Of a stretch of 64,000 nt of DNA, positions 44,625 through 51,964 are shown in pieces. A program made the position numbers and the translations under genes. Origin of the DNA: Anaerolinea sp. (lineage in GTDB: Bacteria > Chloroflexota > Anaerolineae > Anaerolineales > Anaerolineaceae). The notes below the pieces were generated by a model. It made no database searches. It saw only the letters and a list, made by a program, of their open reading frames with translations, and was not told where the DNA came from. Location of the stretch: positions 62,001-126,000 of the forward strand of contig DYEC01000009.1 in the NCBI GenBank assembly GCA_020725865.1, in the 5' to 3' direction. Position 1 is the stretch's first letter. Each line of letters opens with the position of its first letter.

Positions 44625-45272
44625 TTATGCCCTTTCGCTCACTTTAAAGGTTGTCAAAGAGGTTTTCAGCTCGTTACCCCTATTTACAGATGCGGAATTC
44701 AGGAGACGTCCGGAAACCTTAACCACCCATTGCCAGTGAATAGCAAAATGGATAATCGCGGCGGAAATCAAAACGATGCCGGACCAAGTATGCAGGATAT
44801 CCCATGATGTACGGCTGAATAACAATCCCGGGTCGGGAACGCCGTAGCGCCCGGAAGGGAAAAACAGAAAATACACACCCGAGATTGCCGTTAGCAGAAA
44901 GCTGATGATCGTCATTGCATTGATGACGATATTGAAGCGCGCCCATGGATTAAGCGGCGTACAACAGGGATCGGTCAGCCCTTTCAGTAAACGCCGCACG
45001 GTGTTGACCACCCATCGCCAATGAACTACAAAATGAACGGCAGCGATGACGATCATAGCGATCCCGCCCCAAGTATGTAACAAATCCCATGTTCGCCGAT
45101 CAAACAAGATGGTCACACCGTACAAAGGATTTCTTCCACCCTGATAGCCCCCTACCGGTAGAAACAGAAAGTAAACACCTGTAAGAGAAGCTACCAGTCC
45201 GCTGATAAACAGCAACAAGTTAATCCCCCAATTGCGCTGTGTAGTTTTCGATAGTGAAATTGTTTGACCCAT
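44625..45272 (-). CDS. Duplicated DUF4405 (cytochrome-b-like) membrane protein
   Basis: A 215-residue membrane protein made of two DUF4405 units. Each has a helix pair ending in a His-rich stretch: LLHTWGGIAMIVIAAVHFVV followed by HWRW, and ILHTWSGIVLISAAIIHFAI followed by HWQW. The paired histidines are plausible haem ligands, as in other cytochrome-b-like four-helix bundles. It probably carries electrons across or along the membrane, with the OB-like protein as partner. It is divergent from the ECF sigma gene, from which 225 bases separate it. Confidence 0.85.
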   Translation of the reverse strand: MGQTISLSKTTQRNWGINLLLFISGLVASLTGVYFLFLPVGGYQGGRNPLYGVTILFDRRTWDLLHTWGGIAMIVIAAVHFVVHWRWVVNTVRRLLKGLTDPCCTPLNPWARFNIVINAMTIISFLLTAISGVYFLFFPSGRYGVPDPGLLFSRTSWDILHTWSGIVLISAAIIHFAIHWQWVVKVSGRLLNSASVNRGNELKTSLTTFKVSERA

Positions 45273-45497
45273 ATTTTTTCTCCTTCTGACAGAAATACAA
45301 ACGGCATAAAAGTGCCTTGCAGAGTCCGATGCATGCTTTCTCTAGAATAATAAAAACAAATTGTGAAGCAATTTTAAAGAAAGCTTGGAAAGATTGTGAA
45401 GATTTGAACTAGAAAACACTGTTATTGCCCAAATGATGATATATTTTCGTGCAACACATATCTTTTAGTGTGAATCAGCGTCTTAACAGGTAGAACA
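45273..45497. promoter_or_regulatory. Divergent promoter region, DUF4405 operon / ECF sigma operon
   Basis: This AT-rich 225-base spacer lies between divergent starts. TATTAT on the minus strand (45352-45347) is a candidate -10 for the DUF4405 operon. I could not define an ECF-type promoter (GGAAC-like -35) by eye. Confidence 0.35.
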
Positions 45498-46055
45498 ATG
45501 GGTATCCCATCTGAAGATGAGTTGCTTCGCGCGGCAAGACGGTTTGACCGGCAAGCACTGGCAGAAATTTATGATCGCTACAGCCCAGTGTTGTACACCT
45601 ATGCCATGCGACTGTTGGGCAACCCTGAACTGGCAGAGGAGTGTGTGGCAGATACTTTCCAGAGGTTTCTGCTTGCCCTACGCGCTGGCGGAGGTCCAGA
45701 CGGCTACCTCAAAGCTTATCTGTATCGAATAGCACATAACTGGATCACCGATCTTTATCGCCGACAGCCCCCTCAAATAGTTGAACTTTCAGAAAATGTA
45801 GCGATGGATGCAAGCACAAATCCCGAAAATGCCGCCGAGACACGCCTTGAACGAGAACGCGTTCGTTCTGCGCTACGCTGCCTGACCGCTGATCAGCGTC
45901 AGGTCATTGTTCTGCGTTTTTTGGAGGAGTTGAGCATTGAGCAAACGGCGCGCGCACTCGGCAAACCACTGGGTGCAGTCAAGTCCTTACAACACCGCGC
46001 GTTGACGGCATTAGCCCGTTTATTAGAGGATAGAGGAAAAGAGCAAAGACTATGA
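45498..46055 (+). CDS. ECF-type RNA polymerase sigma factor
   Basis: A 185-residue sigma-70 family protein. Region 2 includes YDRYSPVLYTYAMRLLGNPE, LAEECVADTFQRFLLALRAG and YLYRIAHNWITDLYRR. Region 4 includes LRCLTADQRQVIVLRFLEEL and IEQTARALGKPLGAVKSLQH. It would direct transcription of a small regulon. It overlaps the next gene by 4 bases (ATGA), so that gene is its likely partner or regulator. The divergent DUF4405 operon is a candidate target. Confidence 0.92.
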   Translation: MGIPSEDELLRAARRFDRQALAEIYDRYSPVLYTYAMRLLGNPELAEECVADTFQRFLLALRAGGGPDGYLKAYLYRIAHNWITDLYRRQPPQIVELSENVAMDASTNPENAAETRLERERVRSALRCLTADQRQVIVLRFLEELSIEQTARALGKPLGAVKSLQHRALTALARLLEDRGKEQRL

Positions 46056-47095
46056 ACGAACTTAACCCGATCTCCGAAGCAGAAATCAAACAGCGTCTCC
46101 AAGTGCTAAGAGATATGCCGCAACGAAATCCACATGCAGCACTGGAGGGCCGGGCACGTTTTCTGACACAGGTTGAAGAAATCTCCGCACAAGCCGTATC
46201 TCAGCAAGGCAAACAGCGTCATAGTGGATGGATCGAAAAAATCCGATCGAATTTCATTCAACGGAAGGAGCGTTTGCCAATGTTAACCCAATTACTCAGT
46301 GTGATTTTGATTTTATCGGCTTTGCTTGGTGGCGGAGGTGCAACGACTGTGTATGCTTCTCAATCCAGCCTGCCGGGCGATTGGCTCTATCCTGTGAAGA
46401 TATGGAGCGAAGATGTGCGCAGCGATCTGGCGGGAAATCCAAGTACCCAAATTGAACTTCAACTACAGTTTGCCGAACGGCGTGTAGAGGAGCTGGCTGA
46501 GCTGATTAGCAAAGGGCAGCCTTTACCCGATACAGTCGCCCTGCGGCTGGAAAATCAGGTAAACCATGCATTGCAACTGGCAGCTAAGTTACAAACAACT
46601 CAAATGGCTGAAGAATTGCCTCGAATTCGTCAGCAGTTGATGACCCAACTGCAAGTAATGGAGCAGTTACATAGCCGCGACCCGCAAACCGAAGCACTCT
46701 TAACCCGCACGCGCCAGATGTTGCAAACACGTTTGCGGTTGGTAGAGGGAGGCATCCAGAATCCGGATGCATTGCGCCAACAACTGCAACAGCAAGACCG
46801 GTTGCACCAACAGGATCAGGATCAATCGCAGCAGCAAGATCAATTGCAACAGCAAGACCAACTTCAGCAACAGGATCGGGATCAATTGCAGCAGCAAGAT
46901 CAGTTGCAACAACAGGAGCGGGATCGTCTGCAGCAACAAGATCAACAACGCGACCAACTGCGTCAACAAACCTGCACCCCACAGCCCCAAAACACCCCAG
47001 CCGGAATGCCCCAGAATGGATGTTGCGGCAATGATGCCGGTAATCACGGCGACGGGAACGGTTCAGGCGGTAATCAGGACGGCAAAGGCAAATAA
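46052..47095 (+). CDS. DUF5667 membrane protein with Gln/Asp repeat tail (possible anti-sigma)
   Basis: A 347-residue protein. Residues 1-75 are cytoplasmic, one helix spans about 77-98 (LTQLLSVILILSALLGGGGA), and a DUF5667 domain follows (SSLPGDWLYPVKIWSEDVRS, LQFAERRVEELAEL). After about residue 243 comes a repeat tail of QQDQLQQQD units, then a Gly/Asn-rich end. The gene is coupled to an ECF sigma gene and its N-terminus faces the cytoplasm, so it may act as an anti-sigma factor. It has no ZAS zinc motif, so that role is inferred. Confidence 0.8.
   Translation: MNELNPISEAEIKQRLQVLRDMPQRNPHAALEGRARFLTQVEEISAQAVSQQGKQRHSGWIEKIRSNFIQRKERLPMLTQLLSVILILSALLGGGGATTVYASQSSLPGDWLYPVKIWSEDVRSDLAGNPSTQIELQLQFAERRVEELAELISKGQPLPDTVALRLENQVNHALQLAAKLQTTQMAEELPRIRQQLMTQLQVMEQLHSRDPQTEALLTRTRQMLQTRLRLVEGGIQNPDALRQQLQQQDRLHQQDQDQSQQQDQLQQQDQLQQQDRDQLQQQDQLQQQERDRLQQQDQQRDQLRQQTCTPQPQNTPAGMPQNGCCGNDAGNHGDGNGSGGNQDGKGK
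46779..46970 (+). repeat. Gln/Asp-rich imperfect tandem repeat in the DUF5667 gene
   Basis: Imperfect units of 15-30 bases (CAGCAGCAAGATCAATTG type) encode QQDQLQ-like peptide repeats, about 64 residues in all. Such a tract is prone to slippage, so copy number may vary between strains. Confidence 0.8.
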
Positions 47096-47132
47096 CAGGC
47101 ATGCAGTCTGAAATCCCCTGCAGACTGATGCA

Positions 47133-47168
47133 CAACAGCCCGGTGAGTTGATCGCCGGGTGGTTGTTT
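47133..47168 (+). terminator. Probable terminator of the ECF sigma operon
   Basis: CAAC plus CCCGG (47133-47143) pairs with CCGGG plus GTTG (47155-47165), and TTT follows. It lies 38 bases past the DUF5667 stop. Confidence 0.7.
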
Positions 47169-47232
47169 AAGGCCATCTTCCGAAGAGTTTTTTTCTTTGA
47201 ACCGAACCGTATGTCTTAAGCAACATTTATTG

Positions 47233-47238
47233 TATAAT
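47233..47238 (+). promoter_or_regulatory. Candidate -10 box (TATAAT)
   Basis: A perfect TATAAT lies 83 bases before the nucleotidyltransferase start. No good -35 is visible at the expected distance. Confidence 0.4.
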
Positions 47239-47321
47239 CTTACTCAACAGCCCAATAGTTACCCTGCAAGTATCCTTCTTCATATACAACATAACCTTGC
47301 AAAGCGAACAGGCAGTTCGAT

Positions 47322-47729
47322 ATGCCAGTGAGATCCTTGAGTTCGTCCGTTCTAAAATGGCCTGATGCCCAGCTTGTGGATCAGGCTATTCGTGTTTGGG
47401 CTTTCACACTCGGCAAGAGTCATTCGCAGATCCTAAAGATTGGCTACATCGGTTCTTATGCCCGCGGCGATTGGGGTGTTGGAAGCGATGTAGATATACT
47501 GATACTTGTGTCGCATTCTGAACAACCTTTTGAACAGCGCTCCAGCGAGTGGGATACAGGCGCATTACCAATACCAGCGGATGTGATTGTTTACACTATC
47601 GAAGAGTGGCAGCGCTTGCCAAAGGAAGGTCGTTTCTATAAAACAGTAAGTAGGGAAGTAAGATGGGTTTTTGAACGTATAGAAAATGAGACCGGCAGTA
47701 TTGGCACACCATCATCAGGGGGATCATAG
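47322..47729 (+). CDS. Stand-alone minimal nucleotidyltransferase
   Basis: A 135-residue protein with the polymerase-beta-like nucleotidyltransferase motif GSYARGDWGVGSDVDILILV (G-S-x10-D-x-D) near residues 48-67. A third Asp lies in IPADVIVY. Such MNT domains often pair with a HEPN protein in toxin-antitoxin modules, but no HEPN gene is adjacent here. It could nucleotidylate a protein or small molecule. It is followed after 4 bases by the C45-type gene, so the two may be co-transcribed. Confidence 0.82.
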   Translation: MPVRSLSSSVLKWPDAQLVDQAIRVWAFTLGKSHSQILKIGYIGSYARGDWGVGSDVDILILVSHSEQPFEQRSSEWDTGALPIPADVIVYTIEEWQRLPKEGRFYKTVSREVRWVFERIENETGSIGTPSSGGS

Positions 47730-47733
47730 CGAC

Positions 47734-48807
47734 ATGGACAGACCCATGCCGTTATATGAGGTGTATGGTTCACATTACCAGATCGGATGTCAAATTGGAG
47801 AAGCCGCTCGCCAGCAGGTACAGCACAGTGTGGACACTGCGCACAACCTGCTGGCTGAAGCCTTCGAACAGCTCAAATTGAGCTGGGAAATGGCTTGCAT
47901 TCTCGCGCTTGAGCATATTGCTTTTGCCCGTGCCCACTATCCTCAATATGTCGAAGAAATTCAGGGTATTGCCGATGGCGGTGAATGTGCCTTCGAGGAC
48001 GTTGCAGTACTAAACATGCTGGATACTCTGATGGAGTATCCGCCGCAGCTCATGCACTGCACCAGCATGGCGGTGAGTCCGGAACGCAGCGCAGACGGTC
48101 ATGTATTGGTGGCACACAATGAAGACTGGACGCCGGAAGATGAGGAAGATTTTTATCTGGTGCGGGCACACCCGGTAAATGAGCCGGCTTTTCTAGCAAT
48201 GGGGTATGGCGGTACATTACCAATTACCGGTTTCAATGCCTGTGGGCTTGCTTCTTGCTGTCAAACAGCATACCCAGGAGATGTCCGCGCGGGTATCCCA
48301 CCGGTTATACTGGCGCGGTCGGTGTTGGGAGCGCGTTCACCAGGTCAGGCAATAGCAAAACTATTACTGCCACACCGTGCAGCAGGATACAATCATCTAA
48401 TTGCCCATGAAAGCGGGGAGTTATACTGTGTTGAGATTTCTGCTCAACATTTCGCCATATTGGGCGGATCGGACGGCTACGCTGTGCATACCAACCACTA
48501 TCTGGATAATTACATGCGCCCCTTTGAACGTAACCCCGCCGAGTTGGTCCGGGCACATGTGCGCTATCACCGCGCCTTGCGTTTATTAAAACTGGGCTCT
48601 GCGCATACGATAGACAGCTTGAAAGCAATTCTGCGCGACCACTTGAATATGCCGGATTCGATCTGTAACCACGCCGTGGATGGAGGTCCAGTCGAGCGAG
48701 AAAAGACTGTGGCTTCGCTGGTAATAGATTTGACCGAACGCAGGTTACATCTTGCCTGGGGGTGTCCCTGCGAAACGCCGTATGCGGTTTATGAGCTTGA
48801 CGACTGA
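47734..48807 (+). CDS. C45-family N-terminal-nucleophile peptidase/acyltransferase
   Basis: A 357-residue protein similar to acyl-CoA:6-aminopenicillanate acyltransferase-type (peptidase C45) enzymes. Diagnostic features are YEVYGSHYQIGCQIGEAARQ at the N-terminus, LMHCTSMAVSPERS holding the probable nucleophile Cys near residue 104, HVLVAHNEDWTPEDE, and NHYLDNYMRP. These enzymes self-cleave before the Cys and then hydrolyse amide bonds. The start at 47734 has GGGGGAT about 11 bases upstream; an ATG at 47746 is possible. No signal peptide is present. Confidence 0.85.
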   Translation: MDRPMPLYEVYGSHYQIGCQIGEAARQQVQHSVDTAHNLLAEAFEQLKLSWEMACILALEHIAFARAHYPQYVEEIQGIADGGECAFEDVAVLNMLDTLMEYPPQLMHCTSMAVSPERSADGHVLVAHNEDWTPEDEEDFYLVRAHPVNEPAFLAMGYGGTLPITGFNACGLASCCQTAYPGDVRAGIPPVILARSVLGARSPGQAIAKLLLPHRAAGYNHLIAHESGELYCVEISAQHFAILGGSDGYAVHTNHYLDNYMRPFERNPAELVRAHVRYHRALRLLKLGSAHTIDSLKAILRDHLNMPDSICNHAVDGGPVEREKTVASLVIDLTERRLHLAWGCPCETPYAVYELDD

Positions 48808-48963
48808 GCGAATTTTTTGTCGGTACACGCAATTTGTCTCTCACCATAACTCAGCCATCCCAGTAAGTTTAACCAGCCCCACCTGAAGCAAACAGAACCT
48901 TTAAGCACAAAAACAGTCATCAAGCTTCAACACCCGCTATTAGAAAACTATCCTGAAACGCCA

Positions 48964-48993
48964 ACAGCCCCAAGACCAGTGTCTCGGGGCTGT
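48964..48993 (-). terminator. Hairpin between convergent genes
   Basis: ACAGCCCC at 48964-48971 pairs with 48986-48993 around a 14-base loop. It lies just past the stop of the minus-strand gene and 157 bases past the plus-strand gene. The U-tract is weak on both sides. Confidence 0.6.
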
Positions 48994-48999
48994 AATCCG

Positions 49000-49383
49000 C
49001 TACAGATTCAGAACCTGACCGATGAACGCAATGACTCTCAGGGTGATTGCACCCGCCACGATCAGCACGAGTATCACCAGCCACGCTCCACCGCAAACCC
49101 ATTGCTGGGTTTCCGGAACCGCCTGATCCGTATCGTTGACCACACCAACCATTAGATCGTGCAAGGCAGCCAGCGCGGCTTTAATCTTCTCCGTAAAATT
49201 CACTGCCAATGCCAGGGTGTCTTCTTGAGTGTCATCCGGCGGCTGGGGAGCAGGACTCTGTAATTCTCCTTGACCCTGCGGAACTTCCAGATCTGCGGCA
49301 GGGGTCTGTATAGAAGGGATCAAGGAGCTAAGGCAGCACCATGAAACTATTACAAGCACCACAAAAATCATCAGTCTTCTCAT
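49000..49383 (-). CDS. Small exported membrane protein
   Basis: A 127-residue protein with a signal peptide or lipobox-like start (FVVLVIVSWCCLSSLIPS), a Pro/Gln/Asp-rich middle (PQGQGELQSPAPQPPDD), an amphipathic segment (NFTEKIKAALAALHDLMVGV) and a C-terminal membrane helix (WLVILVLIVAGAITLRVIAF). I do not recognise the family. It stands alone, downstream of the winged-helix regulator gene and separated from it by 184 bases. Confidence 0.65.
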   Translation of the reverse strand: MRRLMIFVVLVIVSWCCLSSLIPSIQTPAADLEVPQGQGELQSPAPQPPDDTQEDTLALAVNFTEKIKAALAALHDLMVGVVNDTDQAVPETQQWVCGGAWLVILVLIVAGAITLRVIAFIGQVLNL

Positions 49384-49567
49384 GTCAGCCTGCCTCCTTT
49401 CGTTCTGGTTTCACTCTCATAATAAGAACTGGCAGGCTAAATTGTCTGACAACAAACCGATCGCTGCCCCTGATAAATCAGCAGTAATCCGCACCAATGA
49501 CAAAATGACACTTGGTCAGATCAGATTTATGTTGGTTTGGCGATTCGATTATCGCCATTCTATCGGC

Positions 49568-51964
49568 TTACACTTCTCCCCCAGACGGGTCAAAAACCAG
49601 TCCGATCCCTTTGCGAGTAATCAGATAGCGCGGCTGGCGCGGATCCTGTTCCACCTTTTCGCGCAAACGGCGCACCAACTGATCGCGCATATCAGGGCTG
49701 ACCTGTGCTCCCTTGCCCCATACGACTTCATTAACCTGCTCCCAGGTAACCAGCACACCCGGATAACGCAATAACAATGCCAGCAGGTCAAACTCCTTTA
49801 TTGTGAGATCCTCCCAGCGGCCACTCCAGGGCACAAACACGGCATGACGATTTTCATCCAACCGTAAAGAACTGGTCCCGCCGGCTAATGCAGGTTCCCA
49901 TTCGGGAAATTTTTGCACCCGGTCCGCCAGCAATGCCCATGCCAGCACCCATGCCTGATTGTCCACACGAGTATTTTGTAACAGCAAAGCCGCCACATGC
50001 ATCATCAAAGCAAAATAATAGTAACCAATCTGCGGCGAGTTAAGGCTGGCTGCCTGTTTCCGCAATTCGCCTACCACCGTTAAAGCCTTACGATATTCAT
50101 CGGTCAAGCCTGCCATTTGAAAAGGCTCTTCAAAGGACTGTGGCGAAAGCCAGACACGAAACGCTAGCATGGTTTCATCTGGTTTAACACCCTGGGTCAA
50201 CTCTAACATGATTGTTGCCTCCAAACTGGCAAGGTCTCGCAAGATGTAGCCATAGCCGGTAGCCGGGTCACCTAATAACCAAAAACGCCCTTGTTGAGAG
50301 ATTAGCAAAGTATCACCATTCAGGTTACCGTGCGTGATCGCAGAATGGTGTTCAGCTTGAAGACTTAACCATCGTGGCGGTTCTCGAATTACCTCCAAAG
50401 GATGACATAATTCAATGGCTTTTCCCTTCGTCCAACCGAGTCGGTATGGACCCTGTGGACGCCTGTTCAAGCTTAGCGGGTGCCGCCAGAGACGATTACG
50501 CAACAGTGCTTCCAGTTCTTCCTCTCGGCCTGCAAGCCCTAATTCACGCAGGTAAACCTGATCCAGTGATTGAGTAAACACATGAGGAGTGGTTTGATAC
50601 CAACGTGCGCAGCAAACTTCAAAAAAACCTCGTATTACCTCGATCACACGTTCAACTGGCATGGAACGGTAAAATTCGCGAAAACTTTGAAAAGTTTCAA
50701 CCGGCTCACCCAGACGATAAACGATGCCTGCAAAATGCCGTGTCTCAGCACTTCGTTCAAAATGAGCTGCCAATCCCTGAAGATAAGGTTGAATAAATTT
50801 TTCCCAGTTATAACGAATGGAACGGATTACGGAACGCGTGCCACATTCCACCACTAGAGACACTTGTGTAACCCCCTCGCCTTCTGGCCATACACATGTC
50901 AGGGCTGTTTCTGGCCGAGGGTGTGGAAGTTGTCCAAGGTATATTTTTTTATTGTCGAGGAATAATTTGCGATAAACATCACGCAATTCACTTTGAGCCA
51001 TATCCACACGAGTAACACTTGGATTTTCCTTCTCGGGAATAAATCGCCCTGCCAGCGAGACAAAAGAAAAACCACCCTGACAATCAACTTGTAAATCAAG
51101 GTTAATGGCATGTTCCCCAGTTTGCAAAGCCCGGCGAATTGCCTTAAGCAATTTTGTGTTGCTGGAGGACTCGCGTTTGCTGACAAAGGCAAATGCCCTG
51201 CGCTGGTTGGGTTCATCCCCCTGAGTCAAGGCGCGCTGTACGCGTTCCACATCTGGATAAGCCGTCCAAATAATTGTAGGAATTGATACATCAATTTGTG
51301 ATGCGATCTCCAACCCAATTGCATCGCCATCCGGACGTTCATCCAAGAGAGCAATATCAGCAATGACCAGATGCCACCAGCCCTCATCCAGTTGCTTTTT
51401 TAATTTCTTAATATCTTCAACATTGCGCACCAGGAATGTTTCTATCTCGTAATCTTCCAATGCTAACGTGTCCCGCAAACGATCCAAATCGTCTTCGCGG
51501 TTATCATAATAAAAAATGCGCGCTTCCCGCATGAATATTTCCTCCCTTCCCAATGGCGGCCGTTTTAGAGCCGCCTCAATAACATGTTCCAGTTCCTGCG
51601 TCTCGTTAGTTTTAAAAAAGTAGTCAATTGCCCCTTCCCTGAAATACTCTCGTGCCTTCTCCCATTCGAGGTTTAGCGTGGCAACCGCCACTCGCAAATT
51701 TGGCCAGGTGTCCGCCAACAAACGCACCCATGCCAGGCTTTCGGAAATACTGCTGGCATCAACCAATATCAGGTCAATGTCATTATTTATTTTACTTAAT
51801 TTTGTCACAAAATCTATTACGTTTTGATCGTTGGTTTCTGCTATTCGATAACCCATTAGACTTGACAGGGTATGCTTCCAAACCCGATCTCGGCTGATTA
51901 CAACCAGATGAGGATGCTTTTGATCAGAACCGGGATCATTGTGCATGTTCGCATTCCCGAACAT
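49568..51964 (-). CDS. REC-REC-kinase-like-winged-helix response regulator
   Basis: A 798-residue regulator. Two receiver-like domains occupy about residues 19-130 (DLILVDASSI) and 145-290 (LVIADIALLDE); both keep a candidate phospho-Asp. Residues 300-650 hold a domain with an aminoglycoside-kinase-like loop, AITHGNLNGDTLLI then WLLGDPATG and RDLASLEATIMLEL. The canonical HGD-x4-N is HGN-x3-D, so catalysis is doubtful. The C-terminal 100 residues form a winged helix (LTIKEFDLLALLLRYPGVLV, RDQLVRRLREKVEQDP, YLITRKGIGLVFDP) that should bind DNA. The ATG shares one base with the stop of the upstream sensor gene. The closest match for the middle domain may be the ternary-complex-associated (TCAD9) type. 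Confidence 0.85.
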   Translation of the reverse strand: MFGNANMHNDPGSDQKHPHLVVISRDRVWKHTLSSLMGYRIAETNDQNVIDFVTKLSKINNDIDLILVDASSISESLAWVRLLADTWPNLRVAVATLNLEWEKAREYFREGAIDYFFKTNETQELEHVIEAALKRPPLGREEIFMREARIFYYDNREDDLDRLRDTLALEDYEIETFLVRNVEDIKKLKKQLDEGWWHLVIADIALLDERPDGDAIGLEIASQIDVSIPTIIWTAYPDVERVQRALTQGDEPNQRRAFAFVSKRESSSNTKLLKAIRRALQTGEHAINLDLQVDCQGGFSFVSLAGRFIPEKENPSVTRVDMAQSELRDVYRKLFLDNKKIYLGQLPHPRPETALTCVWPEGEGVTQVSLVVECGTRSVIRSIRYNWEKFIQPYLQGLAAHFERSAETRHFAGIVYRLGEPVETFQSFREFYRSMPVERVIEVIRGFFEVCCARWYQTTPHVFTQSLDQVYLRELGLAGREEELEALLRNRLWRHPLSLNRRPQGPYRLGWTKGKAIELCHPLEVIREPPRWLSLQAEHHSAITHGNLNGDTLLISQQGRFWLLGDPATGYGYILRDLASLEATIMLELTQGVKPDETMLAFRVWLSPQSFEEPFQMAGLTDEYRKALTVVGELRKQAASLNSPQIGYYYFALMMHVAALLLQNTRVDNQAWVLAWALLADRVQKFPEWEPALAGGTSSLRLDENRHAVFVPWSGRWEDLTIKEFDLLALLLRYPGVLVTWEQVNEVVWGKGAQVSPDMRDQLVRRLREKVEQDPRQPRYLITRKGIGLVFDPSGGEV

